Below, in pieces: positions 11,738-19,648 of a DNA stretch of 64,000 bases. Each line of letters opens with the position of its first letter. Within the stretch, counting starts at the first letter, position 1. The stretch lies in NCBI GenBank assembly GCA_947478785.1, contig CANJXI010000002.1:1-64000 (forward strand), written 5' to 3'. Both the position numbers and the translations under genes were made by a program. Below the pieces are notes generated by a model. It saw nothing but the letters and a program-made list of their open reading frames with translations, was not told the DNA's origin and did no database searches. The stretch is from Caulobacteraceae bacterium (GTDB lineage: Bacteria > Pseudomonadota > Alphaproteobacteria > Caulobacterales > Caulobacteraceae).

Positions 11738-12472
11738 ATGTGCAACGAATACCAACACCGGGTGAAGCGGGGCGAATACTGGGACCAGTTCGCGCAGATC
11801 AAGATCCCGCTGAAATGGACCGACGCCGAGCCGAACCGGCCGGCGGACCAGGCGATCCGGCCGACCGAGCGGGCGGCGATGATCCGGGCGCTCGACCCGC
11901 GCGACCCCATGGCGGGGCTGGAGGGCGTGGAGCGGCGGTGGTGGCTGGCGCCGCATTTCCACCGGGGACCGCTCGGGGCCTGGAAGGCGCTCTGCACCAA
12001 CGCCCGCCTGGAGACCCTGGATACGACGCCGGCGTTCCGCGAGGCCTATCGGCGGCGGCGTTGCCTGGTCCCGCTGACCAGCTTCATCGAATACGACACC
12101 CCGCCCGGCTGGCGGAAAGGGACGCCGAAGCGCCGCTGGGAGGTGAGCTGGACGCCCCGCGACGCGCTCGACCGGGTGCGGTACTTCGCTGGCGTCTGGG
12201 ACAGCTGCCGGCCGAGCGACCACGAGGGGCCCGTGGAGAGCTTCGCCATCGTCACCGGGCCGGCCGGCCAGGCGTTCTCCGCGCCGATGGCCGATACCGG
12301 CCAGCCCCTGCACCACCGTCAGGCCCGGGTGCTGACCCTGGCGCAGGGGGTGGCGTGGCTGAGGCTGGACGGGCCGGGCAAGGCGCTGCTGGAGGATCCG
12401 GAGACGGAGGGCGGGTTCGTCATCCTGCCGCGGCCCCGGGCGCTGGAGACGCCGGGCGCGCCGGGACCTTGA
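11738..12472 (+). CDS. SRAP-domain protein (YedK/HMCES family)
   Basis: SRAP proteins cap abasic sites in single-stranded DNA by forming a thiazolidine link through Cys2, and so protect replication forks. The 244-residue product begins MCNEY, exposing Cys2 after methionine removal. It also has TNARLETLD (the conserved Asn), CLVPLTSFIEY (the conserved Glu) and LHHRQARVL (the conserved His), so the active-site set appears complete. The sequence is more divergent than YedK, with insertions around 40-60 and 115-130. No LexA box is visible close upstream. It is a single gene near vsr and the methyltransferase. Confidence 0.88.
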   Translation: MCNEYQHRVKRGEYWDQFAQIKIPLKWTDAEPNRPADQAIRPTERAAMIRALDPRDPMAGLEGVERRWWLAPHFHRGPLGAWKALCTNARLETLDTTPAFREAYRRRRCLVPLTSFIEYDTPPGWRKGTPKRRWEVSWTPRDALDRVRYFAGVWDSCRPSDHEGPVESFAIVTGPAGQAFSAPMADTGQPLHHRQARVLTLAQGVAWLRLDGPGKALLEDPETEGGFVILPRPRALETPGAPGP

Positions 12473-12587
12473 CCGCCAGGGGTGGACGCGGCGGGGGACT
12501 CAGGCGCCGACTGTCCGGTCGGAACCGCCACGCCTCTCCGGCATTGAGCCCGGGTCGATGCGCCGGTCCCCGGCCAGGAGTTTCCAG

Positions 12588-12683
12588 ATGCTGTTGTTCC
12601 TGCTGCTGTTCGGTTCGCCCAGCGCCCTGTTCAGCCTGGCCGCGCCGCCCGCCGCGCCGCCTCGGGTCGAACTCGAACCTTAG
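12588..12683 (+). CDS. Tiny hydrophobic protein (31 aa)
   Basis: ATG 12588 is preceded by AGGAG seven bases upstream and opens MLLFLLLFGSPSALFSLAAP, a signal-peptide-like hydrophobic helix, followed by a proline-rich tail. The stop TAG at 12681-12683 is the first triplet of the 116-bp repeat that follows. An in-frame ATG at 12558 would add ten residues. It may be a gene whose end was rewritten by the repeat, or spurious. Confidence 0.4.
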   Translation: MLLFLLLFGSPSALFSLAAPPAAPPRVELEP

Positions 12684-12796
12684 AGCGCGTCAGGGTGAAG
12701 TGGATACCGGCACACCCGTCCGACGCACTCTAAACATTTGAAGATAGACCCTTTTCATCCGGTTCAAGTGATTCCACTTGAGCCGGAAAGGGTCTA
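12681..12796 (+). repeat. 116-bp double-hairpin repeat, copy 1
   Basis: This element is about 94% identical, without gaps, to the reverse complement of 24802-24917 (about seven differences). The first half is a hairpin closed by TAGAGCGCGTC with GACGC-CTCTA. The second half is a hairpin closed by TAGACCC-type ends with a long inner stem GGTTCAAGTG...CACTTGA centred on GATTC, a CcrM (GANTC) site. Both outer ends read TAGA...TCTA. No coding capacity is apparent; a non-autonomous mobile or REP-like repeat is inferred. Confidence 0.85.
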
Positions 12797-12815
12797 GGCG
12801 GACGCCCGTCGCCGG

Positions 12816-13016
12816 TCAGGGCTGGGGCATGCCTTCGGGCCGGGAGTCCTTGGTCAGGCGGAGCGCGCAGGCGCGGCCTTGCCAGACCTCGACGACGGGA
12901 AACTCGGTCAGGCAGGTTTCGGCGAGCGCCTGCAGGCGCGCCGGGTCCGCGTTCAGCAGCTGGGTGCGCTGAATGTTTCGGGCGGTGTCGAGACAGTAGA
13001 GGGTTGCGTATGCCAT
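12816..13016 (-). CDS. Small hypothetical protein (66 aa)
   Basis: The start was placed at ATG 13016 (MAYATLYCLDTARNIQ); the longer frame to 13193 runs into the divergent promoter region and is basic and unstructured. The product has a beta-strand start, a helix (DPARLQALAETCLTEF), then VVEVWQGRACALRLTKD. It contains three cysteines. No signal peptide or known motif was recognised. It follows the 116-bp repeat at its 3' side. Confidence 0.55.
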   Translation of the reverse strand: MAYATLYCLDTARNIQRTQLLNADPARLQALAETCLTEFPVVEVWQGRACALRLTKDSRPEGMPQP

Positions 13017-13223
13017 GGCCGAAGCCTGATCCGCTTCCGCGCGATTGACAGCGCGTCGCGTCCCAGAAGCCTTCCCGCCGCCCGATCTGCCTGAATTCCG
13101 GGCGAAGACAACCAGGACGTGACCCCTGGGCGGGCGCCCGGTCAATGTGCGCCGCCGATCCGCCTCCCGACCGTGACAGGGTTCACCGAGCAATGTTCCC
13201 CCTGGGGTAGGAGGAACCGAAAC

Positions 13224-13472
13224 ATGTCAAAAGCGGAACAATATCGCGAACATGCGCAACGCTGCGACCGGCTGCTGGCCCTGGCGCAGGATCCGCGCAC
13301 GCGCCAACGGCTGCGGCGGGAGCGGCAGGACTGGCTGGAACTGGCGGCCAACTGCGAGGCGCGGCAGCGGGCAAGCTTCTCAGACTCCGGCGGGCTCGAC
13401 ACCGAGATGACGCCGGCGGCGCTGCGAGCCTTCGAAGCCACCGAGCCGCGCCGGGCGCAGGGCTGGCGCTGA
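13224..13472 (+). CDS. Small arginine-rich hypothetical protein (82 aa)
   Basis: ATG 13224 follows GGAGGAA and gives MSKAEQYREHAQRCDRLLAL, an amphipathic helix that continues to about residue 48 (RLRRERQDWLELAANCEARQR), then a flexible tail. The pattern of an N-terminal YREHAxxC with a helical hairpin recurs in small uncharacterised alphaproteobacterial proteins. It converges on the XRE regulator one base after its stop. Function is unknown. Confidence 0.65.
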   Translation: MSKAEQYREHAQRCDRLLALAQDPRTRQRLRRERQDWLELAANCEARQRASFSDSGGLDTEMTPAALRAFEATEPRRAQGWR

Positions 13473-13473
13473 G

Positions 13474-13734
13474 CTAGGCCCGGGCCTGCTTCGGGGTCCA
13501 GCCCAGGTCGGCCTCGGTCAGTCCCTCTAGGAAGCTTTCGGGCCGCGTATTCAGCACGTGGGCGAAGGCGACAAGGCGTGGAACCGTAAGGGCCGCGGCG
13601 CCGACCTCATGCTTCTGGACCTGCTGGAAGCTGACCCCGCATTTGAGGCCCAGGTCGCGCATGGTCATGTCGGTGTCGCGCCGCCGGAGCCGTATACGGC
13701 GGCCGATGATGATGTTGATTTCTGCTTCGGTCAT
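13474..13734 (-). CDS. XRE-family helix-turn-helix transcriptional regulator
   Basis: This 86-residue protein is little more than a Cro/C1-type DNA-binding domain: IGRRIRLRRRDTDMTMRDLGLKCGVSFQQVQKHEVGAAALTVPRLVAFAHVL. The recognition helix is around VSFQQVQKHE. Such proteins in Caulobacterales and Rhizobiales act as small repressors or accessory regulators. It is divergent from the glutathione S-transferase gene, 134 bp away, so that gene or itself is a possible target. No C-terminal sensor domain is present. Confidence 0.85.
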   Translation of the reverse strand: MTEAEINIIIGRRIRLRRRDTDMTMRDLGLKCGVSFQQVQKHEVGAAALTVPRLVAFAHVLNTRPESFLEGLTEADLGWTPKQARA

Positions 13735-13868
13735 GGAGGGATAACGCGCGAGATGGCGATTCCATCCGTCGTGGGGAAGATGATCCCGGTTTGTTCGCCT
13801 GGACCCGACCGCCGCGACCGGGGCTAATTCCCTCGCGCCCTGCAGGGCGGTCCCCGGAGAGAGCCACC

Positions 13869-14519
13869 ATGATCACCATCCACCATCTGCTGGTTTCCCA
13901 GTCGGAACGGGTCATCTGGCTGATGGAGGAGCTGGGCCTGCCCTATGAGCTGAAGAGCTATCCGCGCGACCCGCAGACCCGGCTGGCCCATCCGGTGTTC
14001 CGCGAGCTGCATCCGATCGGCGCGGCGCCGGTGATCCAGGACGGGGCGGTGACCATGGCCGAATCCCTGGCGATCTTCAGCTACATCCTGGACCTCCATG
14101 GCGAGGGCAAGCTGCGCGTGGCGCCGGGCGCGCCGGGCTATGCCGACTACGTCTACTGGTTCCACTACGCCAACGCCGGCCTGATGCCGCAGATGATGAT
14201 GCAGATGGCGTTGCAGCGGATGGCGGGTCCGGCCGGCCCCGCGTCGGCCATGATGCAGGAGCGCTTCGAGCGCCACCTGAAGATGATCGAGGCCCGGCTG
14301 GCGGCGGCGCCCTGGCTGGCCGGCGAGACGTTCACCGCCGCCGACATACTGCTGCACTTCCCCTTCGGGACCATGCGGTCGTTCGCGCCGCTGGATATCT
14401 CGGCCTATCCGGCGACGCGGGCCTGGCTGGCGCGGATCAGCGCGCGCCCGGCCTATCGCAAGGCCATGAAACTGGCTGGCCATACGCACGATCCGGCGGA
14501 TCCGGCGACGGTCCTTTAG
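13869..14519 (+). CDS. Glutathione S-transferase family protein
   Basis: The start ATG 13869 follows GGAGAGAG. The 216-residue protein has the N-terminal thioredoxin-like domain (MITIHHLLVSQSERVIWLMEELGLPYELKSY), with SQSER near the usual active-site serine/cysteine region, then HPIGAAPVIQDGAVTMAESLAIFSYI, the glutathione-binding cis-Pro and Glu-Ser pair. The C-terminal helical domain has the N-capping box FTAADILLHFPF. It conjugates or reduces small molecules with glutathione; the substrate is not readable. The XRE regulator is divergent upstream. Confidence 0.88.
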   Translation: MITIHHLLVSQSERVIWLMEELGLPYELKSYPRDPQTRLAHPVFRELHPIGAAPVIQDGAVTMAESLAIFSYILDLHGEGKLRVAPGAPGYADYVYWFHYANAGLMPQMMMQMALQRMAGPAGPASAMMQERFERHLKMIEARLAAAPWLAGETFTAADILLHFPFGTMRSFAPLDISAYPATRAWLARISARPAYRKAMKLAGHTHDPADPATVL

Positions 14520-14649
14520 GGTCCATTCGCCCCTCAGGCGTCAAATTCGCGTCCAGGGTGAAGCCCCGGGCGCCAGGCGCGAAACGATGGCAACAGGCTG
14601 TGGCCACAACCTTTGCCGTGGCGAGTTCAATCCGAGGGGGTTCGGAAGT

Positions 14650-15522
14650 ATGCGTCTTTCACTCAAGCTTGCGCTGGCCTGCGGCGCCCTTGCCGCCATC
14701 GCCGCGGCCCCGGCCGCCGCCGGCCCGGTCTTCGGCGCTACGTCCTATTCAAGCTCGCTGACGCTCAACGGCACCACCGACTCCACGGCCGCGGGCGCGG
14801 CCTATTCGGGGGGTTCGTACTATCTGGTCTATGGCGGCAATTCGGCCAGCCCGATCGTCCAGACCGACTCCAGCGGCGCCATCACCAATTCCACCTCGCC
14901 CTCGCCCGGCATCGATTTCCGCTCGGTGTTCACCGACGCCAGCGGCGACGTCTATGCTCGCGGCTACAACAACAACACGATCTACGAGCAGACCAGCTTC
15001 GGCAATTTCACGGCCGTGGCCAGCCTGGACGGCCTGTCGAACGACCAGTCGCAGGTGGTGCTGGACTCCAGCGGCACGCACTATGTCGCCAACGACGACG
15101 GGACCCTGCAGTTCTGGAACCTGGCCGGGGTTTCGACCGGGTCTGTCGTGCTGGGCGGCGGGTTCTCCGCCAGCTATCCGCAAGGCCGTGGCGTCTCGAT
15201 CTTCGGGAACTATGCGCTGAACTACGCCGACGGCACGCTGTCGGCCTACAGCCTGTCGACCGGCGACCTGGTCGACCAGACCAGCCTGGACGGGGCGGCC
15301 ACCGGCTTCGAGAGCCATTTCAGCCAGTCCTACGCGAACGGCTACTTCTTCGTCGTCAACGACAGCGGCGACCGGTTCGTCGGCTATCAGATCGGAACGC
15401 CGGAGACGGGCGGCGGCGGCGCGGTGCCGGAACCCGCGACCTGGGCGCTGATGCTGGTGGGCTTCGGCGGCCTGGGCGCGGTGATGCGCCGCCGGCGTCA
15501 CGTGGCGGCCAGCTTCGCCTGA
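14650..15522 (+). CDS. PEP-CTERM (PEPxxWA) sorting-domain protein
   Basis: The start was set at ATG 14650, behind GAGGGGG, which gives a clean signal peptide (MRLSLKLALACGALAAIAAAPAAAG). The 290-residue protein is a Ser/Thr/Gly/Asn-rich beta-repeat body, possibly a beta-propeller, ending in VPEPATWALMLVGFGGLGAVMRRRR at about 257-282: the PEPxxWA motif, one hydrophobic helix and an arginine cluster. Proteins of this type are processed by an exosortase and exported to the surface or biofilm matrix. No exosortase is in this window. Ligand and role are unknown. Codon use is somewhat less biased than that of its neighbours. Confidence 0.85.
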   Translation: MRLSLKLALACGALAAIAAAPAAAGPVFGATSYSSSLTLNGTTDSTAAGAAYSGGSYYLVYGGNSASPIVQTDSSGAITNSTSPSPGIDFRSVFTDASGDVYARGYNNNTIYEQTSFGNFTAVASLDGLSNDQSQVVLDSSGTHYVANDDGTLQFWNLAGVSTGSVVLGGGFSASYPQGRGVSIFGNYALNYADGTLSAYSLSTGDLVDQTSLDGAATGFESHFSQSYANGYFFVVNDSGDRFVGYQIGTPETGGGGAVPEPATWALMLVGFGGLGAVMRRRRHVAASFA

Positions 15523-15523
15523 T

Positions 15524-16333
15524 CTACAGCACGCAATCGGCAAGGCCGTCGCGGCGCACCGTGCCCGCGGCGGCTCCGATCTTGCCTGAGCGTCGCTTGA
15601 TGTAGGGGCCCGGCCTGGCAGCCTTCCAGGCCAGCGGCTTGGGCACGATGGCGGCCAGCCGGGCGGCCTGGGCCGAGGAAAGTTCGGCGGCCGTGGTGTT
15701 GAAGTTGCGCCGCGCCGCGGCCTGGGCGCCATAGACGCCGGGGCCCCATTCGATGGAATTCAGATAGACCTCCATGATCCGGGGCTTGCCCCAGATCACC
15801 TCGATCAGCGCGGTGAACCAGGTCTCCAGGCCCTTCCTGACCCAGTCGCGCTGCGGCCAGAGGAAGACGTTCTTGGCGGTCTGCTGCGAGATTGTCGACC
15901 CGCCGCGCAGGCGCCGGCCGGATTCGTTGGCCGCCATCGCCTTCCTGATCGCGTCGAAGTCGAAGCCGTGGTGCTGGCAGAAGCGGGCGTCCTCGGCGGC
16001 GATGACCGCGCGCACGAGGGTGGGGGAGATGGACTTCAGCGGCACCCACTGACGGTCGAACCCGCGCCCCTCGACCATCCGCTGGACCATCAGCCAGGTC
16101 ATCGGCGGCGGAACGAAGCGGTAGACCACCACCACCGCCACGGGCCCCACGAAGCCGACGATCAGGATCAGCCACAAGAGCGCGCCGAACAGGCGGCCGA
16201 TCAGGTTGCGGCGCGGCTGGGCGCGCGCCGGCCGCGTGCGGGGCGGCTTTGGCCGTCTGCTCAAGCGGGGCGTCCTTGCCTGGGGTCTCGCGCCAGGAGG
16301 CGGTGCGCCGCCGGGATCGTCAAGTCGCGCCAT
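15524..16333 (-). CDS. mtgA: Monofunctional peptidoglycan glycosyltransferase
   Basis: MtgA polymerises lipid II into glycan strands (GT51 family). The 269-residue protein has a proline/arginine-rich cytoplasmic head, one membrane segment (about 47-72, [23 protein letters not shown]), and the glycosyltransferase domain with the catalytic region [17 protein letters not shown], the lipid II motif [19 protein letters not shown] and [17 protein letters not shown]. No transpeptidase domain follows, so it is monofunctional. A start at 16369 is possible, but ATG 16333 removes twelve unlikely residues. The 3' end abuts the PEP-CTERM gene. Confidence 0.93.
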   Translation of the reverse strand: MARLDDPGGAPPPGARPQARTPRLSRRPKPPRTRPARAQPRRNLIGRLFGALLWLILIVGFVGPVAVVVVYRFVPPPMTWLMVQRMVEGRGFDRQWVPLKSISPTLVRAVIAAEDARFCQHHGFDFDAIRKAMAANESGRRLRGGSTISQQTAKNVFLWPQRDWVRKGLETWFTALIEVIWGKPRIMEVYLNSIEWGPGVYGAQAAARRNFNTTAAELSSAQAARLAAIVPKPLAWKAARPGPYIKRRSGKIGAAAGTVRRDGLADCVL

Positions 16334-16419
16334 AAGGTCGCGGCTCAGCTTGTGTCTGCATCCCGACACAGACTTGCGCGTTGTGTGCGGTGGGACATCA
16401 GGAATCGAGATATATCACC

Positions 16420-16758
16420 ATGCGCAAGACCCTCACCATGACGGCCATCGCGGCGCTCGCCGCCCTGCCGATGATCGCCGGCCCGACTTCGGCCGACGCC
16501 TCGTGCCACAGCCGCAAGACCACCGGGACCGTCCTGGGCGGCGTCGGCGGGGCCCTGCTGGGCAACGCGGTGTCGCACGGCGGCGGCGGGGCGGTGATCG
16601 GCGGGATCGGCGGCGCCGTGGTCGGCCACGAGATCGGGCGCTCCGGCTGCCGCACCTCGAGCCGGGCCTATTACCGCGCCTCCAACCGCAATCACCGCTA
16701 CGCGGCGGCGCCCACGCGGGTCTATTACGACCGCTATGGCAACGCGGTCACGCGTTAG
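16420..16758 (+). CDS. Glycine-zipper 2TM-domain outer-membrane protein
   Basis: The start is ATG 16420, giving the signal peptide MRKTLTMTAIAALAALPMIAGPTSADA. The mature 85 residues carry a glycine-zipper double hairpin (GTVLGGVGGALLGNAV... GGAVIGGIGGAVVGHEIG), which inserts in membranes, then a tyrosine-rich tail ending in TRVYYDRYGNAVTR. Family members are small envelope proteins of the 17-kDa-antigen or YMGG type. A GAATC (CcrM) site lies at 16402-16406 just before the ribosome site. A lipoprotein gene follows in the same direction. Confidence 0.85.
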   Translation: MRKTLTMTAIAALAALPMIAGPTSADASCHSRKTTGTVLGGVGGALLGNAVSHGGGGAVIGGIGGAVVGHEIGRSGCRTSSRAYYRASNRNHRYAAAPTRVYYDRYGNAVTR

Positions 16759-16770
16759 GACGCGGGCGTG

Positions 16771-17229
16771 ATGCGATCCTTCCTGCCGGCGGCGCTGGCC
16801 GTGGCCGCCCTTGGGCTCAGCGCCTGCGAGGGGCGCCACGGCCAGGCGGCCAACGGCAATATCTGCAGCAGCTTCAAACAGGCCCGGACGCCGGCGGTGA
16901 TCGCCGCCGACGGCGGGGCGGGTCCGGTGGACGAATGCGTGCGCCGCTGGGCCTACAGCCTGGCGGGCTCGCGCGACGACGCCGAGCTGGTGGCGGGGGC
17001 CGCGGTCACCGCCTGCAACGCCCCGCTGGCGCGCTGGAACCAGCAGGCGCTGGCCCAGCCGGGCGGCGGCGGCGAGGCGGCCAGCGTGATCACCGGCGAG
17101 ACCACCACGCCGCTGGCGGAGCACAACACCTTCACCCGCGAACGCGCGCTCTTCTATGTGATCCAGGCCCGGGCCGGCCATTGCGCGCCCCCGCCGGCCA
17201 AGGACGGCGTACCGGAGGGGGTCGGTTAG
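16771..17229 (+). CDS. Putative lipoprotein
   Basis: The 152-residue product opens MRSFLPAALAVAALGLSACEG, a signal peptide with lipobox LSAC. The mature part contains four more cysteines (NICSSF, DECVRRW, TACN, GHCAPP) in a helical domain, which suggests disulphide-stabilised periplasmic folding. GTG at 16768 directly before the ATG is an alternative start. It lies 12 bp behind the glycine-zipper gene and probably shares its transcript; its stop overlaps the end of the convergent WD-repeat gene. Function is unknown. Confidence 0.75.
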   Translation: MRSFLPAALAVAALGLSACEGRHGQAANGNICSSFKQARTPAVIAADGGAGPVDECVRRWAYSLAGSRDDAELVAGAAVTACNAPLARWNQQALAQPGGGGEAASVITGETTTPLAEHNTFTRERALFYVIQARAGHCAPPPAKDGVPEGVG

Positions 17230-18194
17230 CCGATCTCCGCCACTCCGGCGTTTCCGTCCTCGTCGCCCCAGGCGACGCGGCGGGCGTCAGGCGTAATGGC
17301 CAGGGCCGAGATGGGGGGACCCTTCTCGGCCTTGAGCGGGATGATCTGGCGGCCCGCCAAGTCGCAGGCCCAGACCCGTCCGTCGTCGAGCCCGGCGGCC
17401 AGCCCGTTGAGGCCCGGCGCGCCGGCCACCCGCACCACCATCGCGGCCTCGTCGTAGCCGACCTCGGCGGCCTGCTTGCCCATGGGGCCGGTGGAGCCCG
17501 CGAACGGCCAGATCACCGCGCCGTTGGCCCCGGCGGTCGCCAGCAGCGCCCCCTTGGCCAGGAACGCCATGCTCTTCACCTTGGCGGGATAGCCGCCCAT
17601 CCGCATGTTCTTCTCGTCGGCCACGCGCCAGCCATGCAGCTGGTTTTCCTGCATGGCGCTGATCAGGAACTTGCCGTCCGGGCTCCAGGCGGTGAGCACG
17701 TGGCTGCCGGCCCAGGCGAGCTTGACGGGTTTCTGGCTCTCGATGCGGGCGTACCACAGCCAGGCTCCGCCGTAGGTGGCCGCGGCGATTCGGCGGCCCT
17801 TGGGGTCGAGGGCGATATGGGCCACCGACTTCTCGTGCTCGAAGCGCCGGGCGAAGGCGGGGTCCTTCACGTCGCGCACGTGCAGCTCGCGGCCGGCGGC
17901 GAACGCGATCAGGCCGGATTCGGTGCTGGCGGCGACGGCGTCGATCCAGCGGCCCGTGACCCGGGCGATCTCCTCGGCGCCGGACGGCCGCGCCCAGACC
18001 AGCCGTCCGTCGTCCCCGCCGGTGACCAGGCCCGCGCCCGAGGGATGCAGGGCCGCCGACAGGATGGCGCCGTCGTGGGCGGCCACGGTTTCGCCCTGCT
18101 CGAACCGCACGGTCCCGTCGCCGAGCGCGAAGCAGGCTTTGCCGTCGGCGTCGAACAGGGCCGCGGTGACATAGGCGTCGAAGGACTGGTGCAT
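17226..18194 (-). CDS. WD40-repeat beta-propeller protein
   Basis: The 322-residue protein lacks a signal peptide and consists of about seven degenerate WD-type blades, for example AHDGAILSAALHPSGAGLVTGGDDGRLVWARP, SHVLTAWSPDGKFLISAMQENQLHGWRV and PISALAITPDARRVAWGDEDG. It is probably a cytoplasmic propeller used as a protein-binding scaffold. It is divergent from exbD (136 bp apart) and its stop overlaps the lipoprotein gene. No enzymatic motif is present. Confidence 0.85.
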   Translation of the reverse strand: MHQSFDAYVTAALFDADGKACFALGDGTVRFEQGETVAAHDGAILSAALHPSGAGLVTGGDDGRLVWARPSGAEEIARVTGRWIDAVAASTESGLIAFAAGRELHVRDVKDPAFARRFEHEKSVAHIALDPKGRRIAAATYGGAWLWYARIESQKPVKLAWAGSHVLTAWSPDGKFLISAMQENQLHGWRVADEKNMRMGGYPAKVKSMAFLAKGALLATAGANGAVIWPFAGSTGPMGKQAAEVGYDEAAMVVRVAGAPGLNGLAAGLDDGRVWACDLAGRQIIPLKAEKGPPISALAITPDARRVAWGDEDGNAGVAEIG

Positions 18195-18330
18195 GCCTGC
18201 CCCTAACCCCCGACGCCGACAAACGGAAGCCCAGGCGGGGCTTTCGGCTTTACAAGGCGTTGGCGGCTTGCCAATGGTCAGCGGACTCTAGAAAGGGCCC
18301 CACCGAGGGCTCCAGGGAAGGAACTTCAAT

Positions 18331-18774
18331 ATGGGTGCAAAGCTGGGTGGCGGGGGCGGCGGACGCTTCGACCTTGGCCAGAACAGCGACATCAACGTCA
18401 CGCCCTTCGTGGACGTGATGCTGGTGCTTCTCATCATCTTCATGGTGGCGATCCCCGCCGCGACGGTGTCGATCAAGCTCGACCTGCCGCCGGCGATCCC
18501 GCCGCCTCCGGGCTCGAAGCCGAAGGAGCCGATCCTGATCAACATCCAGGCGGGCGGCGGCCTGTTCATCGGCGAGCAGGCGACCCGGATCGAGTCGCTG
18601 CCGGCCGACCTGTCGGTGGTGCTGGCCAAGGACGACCCCAGCCTGCCGCCGACCTCGCAGCGGGTCTATATCCGCGCCGACAAGCAGGTCCGCTACGGGG
18701 ACTTCATGACGGTGATGAACACCCTGCAGTCGAACGGCTTCTATCAGGTCGCCCTGATCAACGAAGAAATCTAA
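18331..18774 (+). CDS. ExbD/TolR-family biopolymer transport protein
   Basis: The 147-residue protein has a short glycine-rich N-terminus, one transmembrane helix with the proton-carrying aspartate in [21 protein letters not shown], and a periplasmic domain ending YIRADKQVRYGDFMTVMNTLQSNGFYQVALI, as in ExbD and TolR. It differs from the tolR at 30371 ([20 protein letters not shown]) and has no exbB or tonB beside it. It probably joins an ExbB-TonB motor encoded elsewhere. GGAAGGAA precedes the start, and a strong terminator follows 22 bp after the stop, so it is monocistronic at its 3' end. Confidence 0.9.
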   Translation: MGAKLGGGGGGRFDLGQNSDINVTPFVDVMLVLLIIFMVAIPAATVSIKLDLPPAIPPPPGSKPKEPILINIQAGGGLFIGEQATRIESLPADLSVVLAKDDPSLPPTSQRVYIRADKQVRYGDFMTVMNTLQSNGFYQVALINEEI

Positions 18775-18796
18775 GGCGCGTCACGCCTCTCCAGGG

Positions 18797-18835
18797 AAAC
18801 GCCCGCCCAGGGAAACCGGGCGGGCGTTTTCTTTT
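18797..18835 (+). terminator. Rho-independent terminator after exbD
   Basis: A perfect 12-bp stem AAACGCCCGCCC (18797-18808) and GGGCGGGCGTTT (18818-18829) with a nine-base loop is followed by TCTTTT. It ends the exbD transcript. Confidence 0.92.
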
Positions 18836-18885
18836 GCGGGCGGCCGGGGCAAGCTCTGGATAACAACCCCGGGGGAACGCACACC

Positions 18886-19374
18886 ATGACATTGAAACTC
18901 GCCTCGGCCGCGCTGGCCGCGCTCGCCCTGTCGGCCGGGGCCGCGCGGGCCGCCGACTATGTGACCGTTCCGATCGAGACCACGGTCAACGCCCCGGCCC
19001 AGGCGGCGTGGCCGAGGATCTCCAGCTTCTGCGCGCTGGGCAAGGTGGCCAAGGTCAGCTGCGTGATCACCTCCGGCAAGGACGGCCAGGTGGGGGCGGT
19101 GCGCCGGCTCGCCGACCGTGTCGACGAGCTGTTGGTGGCCCAGACCACCTGGTCCTACACCTACACCCAGCCGAAATCGCCGATCGACTACCACGGCACG
19201 GTGGAGATCCGACCCGTCGACAAGGGGCATTCGACGCTTCACTACACGGTGGTCTACGACGCCGACGCGCTGCCCAAGCACGAACCCGCCGACAAGGCCG
19301 CCGACCGCGCCGCGCGCACGGCTCAGTTCACCGGCATGCTGGCCGCCATGAAGGCGGTGGCCGAGGCGAAGTGA
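18886..19374 (+). CDS. Secreted SRPBCC-fold protein
   Basis: The 162-residue product begins with a signal peptide (MTLKLASAALAALALSAGAARAA). The mature part looks like a START/Bet v1 (SRPBCC) fold: VTVPIETTVNAPAQAAWPRISSFCALGKV at the start, a central DELLVAQTTWSYTYTQPKSPIDYHGTVEIRPV, and a long C-terminal helix (AADRAARTAQFTGMLAAMKAVAEAK). Such domains bind hydrophobic ligands. The CALGKVAKVSC stretch offers a possible disulphide. It is followed by a palindromic repeat. Role unknown. Confidence 0.8.
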   Translation: MTLKLASAALAALALSAGAARAADYVTVPIETTVNAPAQAAWPRISSFCALGKVAKVSCVITSGKDGQVGAVRRLADRVDELLVAQTTWSYTYTQPKSPIDYHGTVEIRPVDKGHSTLHYTVVYDADALPKHEPADKAADRAARTAQFTGMLAAMKAVAEAK

Positions 19375-19376
19375 CG

Positions 19377-19497
19377 TTCCTCTCCGATTTCGGGGGAGGG
19401 AGACCACGGCGTGAAGGAGCGGACTGGCAACCGCCTTGCGCCGGCTGCGCCCCCTCCGTCAGCTTCGCTGACTCCTCCCCGCGCGCGGGGGAGGACC
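19377..19497. repeat. Palindromic intergenic repeat
   Basis: The element starts directly behind the stop at 19374: CTCTCCGATTTCGGGGGAG hairpin arm, a spacer, then CCTCCGTCAGCTTCGCTGA and a closing CTCCCCGCGCGCGGGGGAG hairpin. The core is shared with 61902-62023 and, inverted, with 5020-5141. Confidence 0.75.
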
Positions 19498-19502
19498 TGG
19501 TT

Positions 19503-19622
19503 TCAGCGGTTGATCAGGGTGGGGACGATGTAGGCCAGCAGGAGCAGGACGAACAGGATCACGAAGGCCCGCCCGATCAGCTTCTGGCGGGCCTCGGTCT
19601 TGGGGTCGCGTTCCGGATCCAT
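19503..19622 (-). CDS. Single-pass membrane miniprotein (39 aa)
   Basis: The frame starts at ATG 19622 and stops at 19503. The product is a charged head (MDPERDPKTEARQKLIGRA) followed by one transmembrane helix (FVILFVLLLLAYIVPTLI) and NR. It is the third of three closely spaced minus-strand genes (20295 to 19503). The Shine-Dalgarno sequence is weak. The clear head-helix layout supports a real protein; function is unknown. Confidence 0.5.
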   Translation of the reverse strand: MDPERDPKTEARQKLIGRAFVILFVLLLLAYIVPTLINR

Positions 19623-19648
19623 GCGGGCGGGGAAGAGCCGGGCCCCGT

